Shown here one piece after another: positions 19,764 to 28,834 of a stretch of 28,834 nt of DNA. The DNA comes from Entrophospora sp. SA101 (taxonomy: Eukaryota > Glomeromycota > Glomeromycetes > Entrophosporales > Entrophosporaceae): positions 56,631 to 85,464 of the forward strand of contig CAUDNR010002336.1 in assembly GCA_958430865.1 (NCBI GenBank). Reading direction: 5' to 3'. The position numbers were made by a program, and so were the translations under genes. Numbering within the stretch: the first letter of the stretch is position 1; each line of letters starts with the position of its first letter. Below the pieces are notes generated by a model. That model worked only from the letters and a program-made list of their open reading frames with translations. It ran no database searches and was not told the DNA's origin.

Positions 19764-21339
19764 GGCTTTACACAAAGAGTTCCTTTTTGATGGTGCAGTT
19801 TAATAATAATAATATGATTTTTTAAAAACGGTTTGTTACACAATTCGAATTTGTCACATTTCAAAATTGAGTGAGACATGATCAAAACAAAACAAAAACA
19901 TTCTTTATCCAATCCCATTGAAATTAATGCTTAAAAACGACTTTTAAATGGCTTTAAAGAGATTCCTAAAATCAATTCAAAACCCCACAATTCAACTCCA
20001 GTTTAACTCCGGCAGCAAGAAAAAAAAATTATATTTTTTTTTTGATGGGTGAAATTAACCGAGTTATCACAGTCAAATCTGCCCACATGAAAATTAAACA
20101 CATCTGTAATATTTTGCACATAAATATTCCGTTCTTTTGACCGCATGCATGATTTTCTTTCATTGATTACTTACTATTTGCTATCGGATATTTTTTTGTG
20201 TCTCCGTTTTACCCCCAATATCCTTTCATTTGAAAATAACTAATTCAATCTCCTTATAAATGCAAATTATTCTCCGTTTTAACAGTCAAGATTTTCATGC
20301 ACATACGTCAATCCTCCCTTGACATGTTTTATTAATTTGATCCCTAATTTTCAAAAAATAATCCGATCACATACATTATTTCCTTAATAAAAAATATGCA
20401 TGATCTATCTGTTGAATGTCCTTAAAAAACTCTATTTTAAAATGCCGCATGAATTACGACATTTATTATGACGTCATAGGTCATAGGTCCTTTATCTTTT
20501 TTTGACATCACTGTACTTTCTTGACCTCACCTTTTTTTTTCAAGATAATGGATAATACTATATTCATCATATCATCATGATGAAAAAAATTCGCTGGATT
20601 ATTAATATTTAATATTATTAATACGAATCATTTGATCTTTCTCGGTTTAATAATAGCGTAAATTATTTCTATATACAGTCACAAGATTTTTTTCTTTTCT
20701 CACACATTAAATTTAAGAACTTGTCATGTTTCATTTATTGTATAGAAAACAACATGCATGTCAATTTTAATTTGAATTCTAGACAAAACAAGGGAAGCTG
20801 ATGTCCGAAAAGCATTAAAACGCTAAATTAAATTGATTAATTCATCTGATCTTCATTTTAATCAATAAAAATTCAATTAACAATTACGTGTGAATTTTGT
20901 ATCGCATAATGAACGAGCTGACCCGTTTTATTTTTAGACTACAAATTTTTTGAATAAAAATATTTTTTTTACTATTTCTTTATTATTTGTAAAATGTGGC
21001 GGAAAAATATTCAAATTTGGCAATGATTGAAGAAAATGTAATATGTAATTTTGATATTCTAATCGTCATATTGTCACTATTGTTTTTGTTACACTTTAAA
21101 TTCTGATGTCATTGTGAATTTCTACAAGGTTCGAACGAACCCTATTTTTTTATTATAAATATATTCTCAAAAAGTCTCTTGAAAAAATTCATTTCGAAAT
21201 AAAATTCGAAAATAATAAAAAATTCGAAAATAAAATTCAAAAAAAAAAATAAAAGAGAATTAATTAATTAAATTAAATTAAAAATATATTAGATAAAAAA
21301 TCCCAAAGGTCCTCTCGTCTTAAAAACTAAACATTCAAA
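19764..21339. other. Long AT-rich intergenic region
   Basis: No gene found. The word CTCCGTTTTA occurs at about 20201 and 20272. TGACGTCA (20469-20476) is a perfect CRE/ATF palindrome followed by a repeated GGTCATAGGTC; whether it regulates the gene 860 bp downstream is unknown. The last 150 bp before 21340 are extremely A-rich, as a leader of the next gene would be. Confidence 0.5.
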
Positions 21340-21831
21340 ATGCCTAATAGAAATTCAATTTTATTCAATTATGACTACGCTGCTGATTTTATCCGTCGTC
21401 GTCCGTCATTGAGAAGCAGGCATAAATCATCATTGAACACAGTTGCAACTTTAAGATCTGTAAATCATACAAAGAAATATTTTCTTCGTAAAACTAAAAG
21501 AATAATTTTTACGCCAATTAAAAAAGTCGTTAAAACAATTGATTATCAACAACAACACGGAAGCCATGGCAATGATGTCAACACCAGTCATGGAAATGAC
21601 ATTAATAATAACAATATTAATAATAACGCACCACGAACACAACCAATTCCAACCACGTCAACCAGCAGTAAATCTTCTACAGCATCTGATGACGATAATC
21701 ATTCTAATAGCTCCTCATCGTCTTATTCCACCCTTCGAAGATACTCAAAAGCGATGAATCCGGTGAATATAGTAAGCGTAATTATTACAAAAAGAAAACG
21801 TAGAAAATTCAAGTCAAAATATTACAACTAA
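21340..21831 (+). CDS. Basic Asn/Ser-rich hypothetical protein, 163 aa
   Basis: A single-exon ATG frame. The N-terminal 66 residues are strongly basic (FIRRRPSLRSRHKSS, YFLRKTKRIIF). Residues 70-130 are low complexity (QQQH, GND and NNN units, then Ser-rich with DDDN). The C-terminus ends with a basic cluster, KRKRRKFKSK (151-160), that would suit a nuclear or nucleolar signal. No enzyme motif, signal peptide or membrane segment is seen. The start is the first ATG after an A-rich leader. Function unknown; I believe it is a real gene because of its length and internal structure. An AATAAA lies about 300 bp downstream (22135). Confidence 0.6.
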   Translation: MPNRNSILFNYDYAADFIRRRPSLRSRHKSSLNTVATLRSVNHTKKYFLRKTKRIIFTPIKKVVKTIDYQQQHGSHGNDVNTSHGNDINNNNINNNAPRTQPIPTTSTSSKSSTASDDDNHSNSSSSSYSTLRRYSKAMNPVNIVSVIITKRKRRKFKSKYYN

Positions 21832-21834
21832 AAT

Positions 21835-22400
21835 TATAAATACTCGCATGTATATATGTCATCATGTACTATTGTAGTAATATCAATACTTTTAAAAAAT
21901 GCTAAAAACTAGCACCCCAAAAAAAAAAAATCACAAAAAAATCCCCAAAAAATTCTTACAATATCACACAACATTCATTTGTAAAATTATATCATCATCA
22001 TTTCGATCAGTTTTTATTATTAAGCCGAAATTCGACTATTTTTCCGACTTCATTTTTAAACATTAAGATTTTTTTCATACTATAATATTTTTGTGTAATA
22101 ATGATAAAATTTACATCATATTTTTACATATTATAAATAAAAAAAATTTGATTATAAATATATTATCATTATTAAAACATATATTTGTATTTGTAATCGT
22201 TCTCTAAGTTACATCATGTTTATAATTATTAGTTGTACATAATATTAATAATAGTTTTATTATAAATAAAAAAATTTTTCATTCAAAAAAAATTATCTAA
22301 AATTGTGAAATTAATTTAATCTCAAACCTTAATCCCATAGTAAACAATAATAACCCTTATAAACAAACAAAAAAATAAATAATTAAATAAATAATTAAAA
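21835..22400. other. AT-rich intergenic region
   Basis: Holds the 3' flank of the 163-aa gene and the upstream region of the next gene; TTATAAATAAA words occur at about 22131 and 22259. Nothing else seen. Confidence 0.55.
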
Positions 22401-22694
22401 ATGATGCAAAAAACTTTTAAAGATGGTAATATCGTCGCGCCTCACACCAAATTGCCTCATCCTTCCCAAGAAGAAGTTGAAAAACGCGAAGCAGAACGAT
22501 TGAAAAATGTTGATGAAAAAACTGGAAAACCAAAAGAAGGTTAATAATTATAGTCGCATAAAGAAAATAAGTTGTGATCATGAAAAATATTAATAATTTC
22601 ATAATTAGGTGGATCTGCCGCCAGAGCTCAAACAGGCGCTACAACTACGTTGGATGAAGTCAGACCCACTTCGAAACGAGTCTATCAAAAATAA
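22401..22694 (+). CDS. Small conserved-looking protein, 74 aa, two exons
   Basis: Exons 22401-22539 and 22609-22694 join across a 69-bp GT-AG intron in phase 1. The start is the first of two adjacent ATGs. The protein is hydrophilic: MMQKTFKDGNIVAPHTKLPH, then a charged helix (QEEVEKREAERLKNVDEKTG), then GGSAARAQTGATTTLDEVRP and a basic end. The GGxAARAQ word across the splice junction recalls the seed maturation protein (SMP/LEA-type) motif GGPAAxAQS found in small fungal stress proteins; this is a tentative family link. A role in desiccation or stress tolerance would be inference only. AATAAATAAA lies at about 22721. Confidence 0.75.
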
Positions 22695-23060
22695 ATCAAA
22701 GTAAAAATTTTTGTCATTATAATAAATAAAACTCCACCATCATTTATTAGTTATTGTTACCATTGATAATTATTATTATGGTTGTCAAGTCTTTAACATC
22801 ATAAGATAAAAAATGTACGCGCAATCGTTTGAATAATTGCAATCAAAAACATCCAATATTAAAAAAAAGTAGCTTCGAGTCTTTCAACGCAAAATTTTAG
22901 ACAAATATTATTTATTACTAAACAGCATTCCAATCATATTCATGACTTTCAGATTAATAATCATCAACAAAAGATGGCGACAACCTTCAATTATGTTATA
23001 ATATATCATCACAGTCATTCATGTTATTTATTATTATAATTGTAATATTTATTATAGTGA
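22695..23060. other. AT-rich intergenic region
   Basis: No feature seen beyond the 3' flank of the 74-aa gene. Confidence 0.5.
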
Positions 23061-23290
23061 TGTTAAAGATTCACCATTAATTTAATGGGAACCACGTAAG
23101 GATTGTCTATTTTATATAAAAGGCCAAGACTGCCAACGTGCTGTTTAGCGTGTTCTCAATTCAACACTCCCCTCCTTAAAGAAGTCTTTTCCCCATCCTT
23201 TGCGAGATATTGCCCAACTTTGGTTCATAAAATAGGGGTAGGCAGGCATTTACTTTAACTTGCGTCATCCACATGTCAGCAATGTTATAA
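23061..23290 (-). mobile_element. Possible copia-type LTR retrotransposon remnant
   Basis: On the minus strand, AAGGAGGGGAG (a polypurine tract) is followed at 23166 by TGTTGAATTGAGAACACG, the arrangement at the start of a copia 3' LTR. Just upstream, 23285-23180, a frame reads NIADMWMTQVKVNACLPLF, which resembles the IADMxTK end of copia RNase H. The LTR end and internal domains are not visible, so it is at most a truncated fossil. Confidence 0.3.
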
Positions 23291-23884
23291 TTAATTTACC
23301 ATATTAGTATTGCATCATTTTTTTTTGCAAGTAGACGTCATGTTCCTCACAAACAAAAATCAAGCAAACCATTACTTGCAACATTTTTGTTTAGATCGGC
23401 AAATTTTTTTGGAAAATTTTTTTTGGTTTTTATTCCGATAATATTAAACATCCTTTAATATATCTTTTTTTATATCATTAATAATTATCTTCATCTTCAT
23501 GGAATTGGGAGTGGAATATTTCCGGTGATGGTGACTGATTGATTGTTTGATGAAATGTTCCATCAAAAAATGAATTAATTAAAATAATTAATTCATTCTA
23601 GTAATTAATAATAAACAAACACTCGAATATAGATAACAATGATGTAAATAAAATCAAAAGATTCTTTGACTGGCATTGTGGCAAATCTGATAATCTGTAA
23701 TTGATTATCTGGATCAGACTTAAATGTTCCACAGAAATGTTCAATGGAAAATTTTACTTTTTGTCATCAATTATTATCCTACACGATACATAATTTATAT
23801 TATCTAATGAAAAGGTATCATTGATGTAAATATTTATACAAAACAATAAAACAAATAAATAATTGGATGACAATAATTGTTAAT
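23291..23884. other. AT-rich intergenic region
   Basis: No gene or element seen. Confidence 0.5.
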
Positions 23885-24630
23885 TTACAAGCTGCGAGTT
23901 TTGTAAACTTTTGATAATCTACTAGTGTAAATAGCATTCGGGTGAACAGTTGTTTGAATTGTCGAAGGGCCTAATGTTTTCTTATCCATTTTATCGATTT
24001 CTTTTTTTTTTATAGAAGAAACATTAATAACTTCTTTAGAAGTTGGACTTTTATTAGGATCAGTATCCATACATTTGCATGAAAATTCAAAAAATTTGAT
24101 GTATTGCTAGAAAATCTAGGCCTCGATCAAACCTTTACAAATAGCCCACTGGAAGATCTGCATCACGTGGAGGATTAATGAACAGTTGTTGACCCGTTGA
24201 TATTGTTGACATCAATGCTCCAAAACTATAGGTGTCTGAATGCCATTGTTATGGTTCGTCTCTTAAAACTTCTGGTAATACTGCCGCCACTTTTATTTGA
24301 TGATTTGTCAGCTGGCATTGATAATCGCAAATCACTAATACATGTATGAGTAACTTTTCTTGAAGAATATTGCCACTACGAAGATCATTGTAAATAATTT
24401 GCTATTGATTAACTCTTCTAACCCCATGAACGATCCTATTTCGACTTTAACCTTTTGATAAATAATGTTCATTTGTATTTGAATCTTTTATAGATGAAAT
24501 TTTGTAACTAAATAATAAATAAATTGCTCCATTTATAAAATTTCTTTAATGATCTTGTTATGCGATAGCTTCTTTGACTATGATTTAATTCCATAGGTTT
24601 TGGATTGTTGAATCTTATTGGATGAGAATG
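23885..24630 (-). pseudogene. Protein kinase pseudogene
   Basis: Read from right to left on the minus strand, pieces of a kinase domain appear in order but in different frames. At about 24620-24540 there is a doubtful N-lobe remnant (NHSQRSYRITRSLKKFYKWS). At 24390-24360, NDLRSGNIL is the catalytic loop (HRDxxxxN form, with Asn for His). SDLRLSMPADKSSNKSG follows, where ADLG normally is. Then LPEVLRDEP (the APE region), SDTYSFGALMSTISTG (24235-24185), CMDTDPNKSPTSKEVI (the DPxxRPT region, Arg changed to Ser) and a tail VHPNAIYTSRL ending at 23885. That tail matches HPQAFYTSREF of the 13.2-14.9 kb gene. Several frameshifts and stops make it non-functional. Confidence 0.7.
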
Positions 24631-25170
24631 GATAAAAAATTTAGCATACCCTTTCTTTATTAAATATATAAACTAGTGAGATAACCAATATTGTATAATA
24701 AGTAAAATGTCCCTCATAACAGAATTGGCTGCTGCTTGAACACGACGCGTATTGATTGTTTTTACGCTTTTCACGCTACGTAAACAAATATATGTTATAT
24801 GCCAAGTAAAATTTGTTCTACAGTCAAATAGATACGCCTATTTGTCTTTTAAATTTCGATAGTAGGTAGACAAATAGTCAGCTTTTAAAATTCATCGTAA
24901 TTTCCTTGGGTGTTTATAAATTTAATTGGATAATATCCGTTGGATTCCCGTTTGACATCTGTAATAGTAATAGTAATAGTAATAGTGAGATAAAATTGCT
25001 ATCCGGATAACCTTTAACTAATGTAATAGTAATAAAAAAATAATGTTTAGTTTCACCTTTTTCTCAAATTATAATTGTGTGTTGGTTCTTTATTGCCTGA
25101 TTTTTTAATTGTAGTCTTTTAATTGCTTTGATGTTGACAACACCATTTTCATTATCATTGAGCTCTTCTT
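24631..25170. other. Intergenic stretch
   Basis: No gene seen. It has a short inverted pair (CAAATAGATACGCCTATTTG, 24832-24851) and several TAATAG units (24961-24990, 25021-25032). Confidence 0.45.
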
Positions 25171-25186
25171 ATTCAAGTGATCATGT

Positions 25187-25326
25187 TGGAAAAGTACTTG
25201 AATTAGCAGGAAATGCATCTAAATATTTTAAGAGTAAAACATATTACATAAAGGCACTTACAACTTGCTATTCGCAGTGATGAAAGATTAAATATGAATA
25301 TTAAAGTCACAATTAGTGGTGTAAGT
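25187..25326 (+). pseudogene. Histone H2A.Z fragment with intact splice donor
   Basis: The sequence reads VGKVLELAGNASKYFKSKTY and then, after a +1 shift at about 25251, RHLQLAIRSDERLNMNIKVT followed by ISG. It follows the C-terminal half of the H2A fold in order. VLELAGNASK and the IKxTI-G ending match the H2A.Z variant better than canonical H2A (ILELAGNAARD ... GVTI). The exon stops at 25320 exactly where the next bases are GTAAGT, a perfect donor, so the copy derives from genomic, intron-containing DNA rather than from mRNA. The rest of the gene (N-terminal half, docking tail) was not found. The frameshift and unusual residues make it non-functional. Confidence 0.72.
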
Positions 25327-25933
25327 AAATATCTCTATCGTACGAATCTAAAAAAAATTTTATGTATTAAAATAGCAATGAGTAAAAATCAAAAAATGAA
25401 ATTTGAAATAATAATTGTGAATGAAAAAGTTTTAATGGAGTGAATTAGAGAATGGAGATATGAGAGAATGGGAAAATTAAAAATGGAATGGAAATCACAA
25501 TAGAGTGCTTCTAACATAATAAGCACCAAACCTTCATTGATTTCTACTAATAAATGATATATATATATATAATATAAATAAATAATGATAAACGTGATAT
25601 AAATAGATAAATCAAATCTAAATAAATACTAATAATGAATAATATAAATAAATAATATAAATAAATAATATTATAAATAAATAAATTTTAAATATAATAA
25701 GAATTTAAACGGAATTAGAGAATTTCGACCTACATTTCATTAAGCTCCTGAATAAAATCATCATTAAAAATCTAAAAATATAATATAAATTAAATATTTG
25801 TATATAAATTCATGAAAAATGTACATATTTATATATTTTTTTTTACTCAAACCAATTATATTCTCACCCAAATTTTGTTAATGATATTATGGTTCTGGTT
25901 GATCTTTTATAATAATTATTGATTTATTACTAT
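25327..25933. other. AT-rich intergenic region
   Basis: Dominated by TAAATAAA and ATATAA words (25555-25690). No gene seen. Confidence 0.5.
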
Positions 25934-26750
25934 TTATTCTTCCACTTCTTCATCTTCATTCTTGACGTCACTATTAATATTTAAATTGTCATTTAGATTT
26001 CTTTTATACCAACACTCATCACCTTTTATTTGCCTAAAAAAAAAATATTAAATAATTAATATAAAAGTTATAATAAATATAAAATAATCGTTGGTTTCGG
26101 TGAATCATTTATTGTCATTACTAAATATGGCGGTGTATAATCCATATTAAACACACGTGTATGAATATCTTTATATGTGAATGATACATCACCTATTCTG
26201 GTTTCGTAACGCCCAACGTATTATAGATTGCATTGACCCTTGTGACCTCTAAGCTCATAAATTAAAATTTACCAGATGTAGCATAATGAATATATATAGA
26301 ACCATCAATGGTTCCATAAATAATTGTTTCTGTAAACTAGGGTTGCCATGATGTTGGTCAATTAATGTAACAATTTAGCCATACTTGGTATTTTATTGAT
26401 GGCAATGAACCAGACCAAAATTTGTTGGTCTCGATGAATCTGCCTATTGCCAACCCTGATCTAAACATGTGACCCAACTTCTACGAAATTCTCCAAATGG
26501 TACATGTTTAAATTTGTCATTAACCCAATTTTGTTGTATTATATGATGTCGACAATAGGTTGTTTACAGTTGTACTATTATTATTTTTATTTGAATAATT
26601 TATTGCTTTTTATCATAATCATCAAGATGAAATCCATCTTTGGAGAATATTATTTAATGTTTTGCACACCAAAGCTACTCTAACTAGGCATATTGGATCT
26701 AAATTATTAAAATATCAAAAACTTCATTTGGAAATTCACATACAACTTTT
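25934..26750 (-). pseudogene. F-box protein pseudogene
   Basis: The minus strand starts near 26745 with FPNEVFDIL, shifts frame, and continues NLDPICLVRVALVCKTLNNI, the shape of an F-box motif (L-P-x-E-[VI] ... V-C-[KR]-x-[WFL]). About 26545-26440 reads HIIQQNWVNDKFKHVPFGEF then RRSWVTCLDQGW, then a stop; a later piece gives SRPTNFGLVHCH and, in another frame, TETIIYGTIDGSIYIHYATS. A last exon, 26033-25934, follows a TTTTAG acceptor and reads QIKGDECWYKRNLNDNLNIN and an acidic end. At least three frame changes and several stops are present. F-box proteins act as substrate receptors of SCF ubiquitin ligases; this copy cannot. Confidence 0.6.
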
Positions 26751-26921
26751 TTTCTTGTAATAATAATGTATTAATTACAATTTTTAAATTAATCCAAATA
26801 ATACTTTTCTAATAAACCTACCCAACATCAGTTTCAGATTTTCTTTACGATTTAATGTTCAGTTTTGGATTTTTCCTCACTTTTTACTTGACAATTCATC
26901 TTTGGAAAGGTGGTGACAGTA
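26751..26921. other. Spacer between F-box fossil and transposon end
   Basis: AT-rich, no gene. It ends with TA (26920-26921), the presumed target dinucleotide of the element to the right. Confidence 0.4.
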
Positions 26922-28834
26922 CGGTGCGGGTCACTCTAACACATCAAATTCTGTGCAAAATGTTTCAAATTCAAAAAAAAAAGCAAAAAATTTTTTTTAT
27001 CACTTTCATTACAAAAATGACATTTTTAATTTTTATCACGTGATTTTCCAAAAAATGCATTTATATTAATTCATCAATTTCTTCTACAACATTATCTGGA
27101 ATCTTTCTATGAGACTTATATTTTTTTACAATATATTCAGCCTGTAACACTGTTAAGCCTTTCCTGTAACAGTTCATAAAATTTGCAGCCCTTCTTGCAT
27201 ATTTTCTAATTTGTTTCAATGGTATAGAATCAAAGGCTCTGGGAACATTCTCTTGAAGACCTTTCCATGTGTAATTACAATGTTGCCTAACATACCGTTT
27301 AGCAGCCCCCCAATACATTTCAATGTAGTTAAGCTCACAATGAAATTTTGGATAGAAGATGATCTTATGACCCCTTGCTTCAATTAATTCTTGAAGTAAG
27401 GGTTTTTTGCTTTTAAAATCATCTTGGGTTGCTAAGATATGTCTAGCACAAGTCAAAGGTTCTTCAAAAGAAACTTATAAAATAATAATAACAAGATGAT
27501 TATTTTTATATTTTGATAATTGTAATATAATTATATTATGCATAATAAACTAACCATTTTTTTTACAGAATGCTTTTAGGCCAGTCCTCTATAACCCTCT
27601 TTCCTCCAAAATTATCTTCATTCCTTTTGGTTTTCCACACAATTTTTCTACATGAAAATCATCTGGGAATACCATTTGTTGAACTTTACCATCAAAAATA
27701 GTATCCCTCATAGTTGGCTGCCCCCCTGCAGGGTTTAGATTCATTGTAAATGCATTCAATGCATCATCTGCCACTTTAGTATGACTTGATGAATGATCAA
27801 ATGCAAATACTGCAATACTATTAGGATGTGTTAGTTCAAAAATTGGTATGGCCTTGTTAATAATCTAAAAATAATAAATCTATTAATTATTGATTATCCT
27901 TTATCTTGATATTGATCTTTTTTTCTTATTTGATCTATTAGCTGTTCAAGATTCCACCAGCTGTCTGCATTCTTTCCAGGACATATGATGACTTGAGCAT
28001 CATGAGGAAAGTTCTCTTCAACCTCTAATTTTTGTTCATCTGATAATTTAAGTCTACCAATTGTTTCAGTTAAAAAGTTGCTTACATGCATTGTTCTCCC
28101 TTGACCTTTCTATCTCAGTGGTTGGTCTCCAGCCTGTTTTTTCATCATCATTAGATTGGAATGTTGTTTCATCCTGTGTTACTAATACATGTATCTTTTC
28201 ATCTTCTTCCAATTCAGGGTTAATTTGAATTTCCAAATCATCACCAGTAAATTTAGGCATCAATTTCTGGTAACTATTGTGTCATTATGATAAATCTAAT
28301 TAATTAATTGTATATATAAAACAAGAATAAAATTAAAATTACCCTTCAATGAATTCTAAATATTTCTTTCTATATTCAACAACATCTTCACACTCATGTC
28401 CATCAACATAAACTCCTTTTGCAAATTTAGAATAAATGAATCCCATCTTTTGAGCCATCTTTTTGCTGAACTGGCACTAGTGTAAGCAAGCATTTATATA
28501 ATTAACTTTATATTATAAATTATAAATAAAAATATTTTATAAAAAATATTACCTTATACTTGTTTTATTTTTAATTCCAATTATTGATAAGATCTCATCA
28601 GATACATTATCACAAAATTTAGAATTTGTTATATCAAACTTATTTATTCTTAAATATGAAAAAATTTTGGATCTCACATCCTCATCATCTAATATACTGC
28701 TTCCAATTAAATGTTGCCCATGTCTATTTTTGAACAGCTTTCAAACATACTCTATATCTGGAGACAAATTTTCTGCACTTAATTTTAATTCAATTTTGTT
28801 TATAGCTAAGCTTGAGTAATTTTCCTTTTCATGA
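26922..28834 (-). mobile_element. DDE transposon, 3' part, runs off right edge
   Basis: The inner end is proposed at 26922, directly after TA, with CGGTGCGGGTCACTCTAA. This resembles the terminal repeat of the 7387-7897 MITE (CGGTGCAGATCATCTATA): the first six bases are identical and 12 of 18 match overall. The transposase gene lies inside on the minus strand. The other end is beyond the window, so the terminal repeat pair cannot be checked here. Confidence 0.55.
27061..28834 (-). pseudogene. DDE transposase (IS630/Tc1-like), multiply broken
   Basis: The order of conserved parts is complete apart from the N-terminus outside the window: FKNRHGQHLIGSSILDDEDV, TSISASSAKRWL, KGVYVDGHECEDVVEYRKKY, VLVTQDETTFQSND (first Asp), SNFLTETIGRLKL, AFDHSSSH (second Asp), GKPKGMKIILEERGL, FYPKFHCELNYIEMYWGAAK (the Glu) and KSHRK near the end. 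The D, D, E triad is still readable, and the family resembles the abundant DDE transposases of Rhizophagus genomes. Introns are seen at 28552-28477 and 27554-27474. Lesions: TGA at 28743-28741; a frameshift near 28455; a frameshift near 28110; stop codons with no usable donor before the 27864 exon; TAG at 27591-27589 in place of the usual Trp after ERGL. It is inactive. Confidence 0.8.

Noticed and set aside
20469..20476. TGACGTCA as a regulatory CRE site
   Set aside because: A perfect palindrome, but a single 8-bp word 860 bp from the nearest gene is not enough to call a functional site.
26855..27043. Plus-strand 62-codon frame over the transposon end
   Set aside because: Runs through the element terminus and poly-A/T tracts; no domain.

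Overview
The window looks like nuclear DNA of a fungus, most likely an arbuscular mycorrhizal fungus of the Rhizophagus type (Glomeromycotina). The evidence is very high A+T content, GT-AG introns of about 50-170 bp, long Asn/Gln runs in proteins, a Golgi-type fungal guanosine diphosphatase, a kinase with the N-terminal double-CxxC plus 'WTSGN' segment that I associate with expanded Rhizophagus kinase families, and decayed copies of other expanded families. The species assignment is inference from family recognition, not from a database search.

Left part (1-5.6 kb): an exon of an unrecognised protein runs off the left edge on the minus strand. It is followed by coding-like but broken minus-strand stretches (0.7-1.9 kb), an intact Asn/Gln-rich repeat protein (2.6-3.2 kb, minus), a roughly 380-bp-offset direct duplication (3.5-4.2 kb), and a broken repeat-family gene whose Cys-rich exon is tandemly triplicated without a single change (4.6-5.5 kb).

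Middle (5.6-22.7 kb): five gene models hold together as spliced or intact frames. They are GDA1 (minus, 3 exons, 502 aa), a DOMON plus cytochrome b561 membrane protein (plus, 6 exons, 380 aa), a two-exon kinase-like protein (minus, 551 aa) that lacks the catalytic Asp, a single-exon basic Asn/Ser-rich protein of 163 aa (plus), and a two-exon 74-aa protein (plus). A 511-bp MITE-like element with 18-bp terminal inverted repeats and TA on each side lies 88 bp upstream of the GDA1 start codon. Fossils of a TTF-type zinc finger gene and a WD40 gene lie between GDA1 and the b561 gene.

Right part (23-28.8 kb) looks like a gene graveyard. It holds a possible copia-type LTR remnant, a protein kinase pseudogene, a frameshifted histone H2A.Z fragment that still has its splice donor, an F-box pseudogene, and a broken DDE transposase element that runs off the right edge. 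The inner end of that element starts with a motif that resembles the MITE's terminal repeat.

The genes do not form an operon or pathway. The likely live functions are Golgi glycosylation support (GDA1), transmembrane electron transfer (DOMON-b561) and a signalling pseudokinase. I see no convincing tRNA or rRNA gene and no CRISPR array. Exon borders were placed by reading splice sites and phase by eye.
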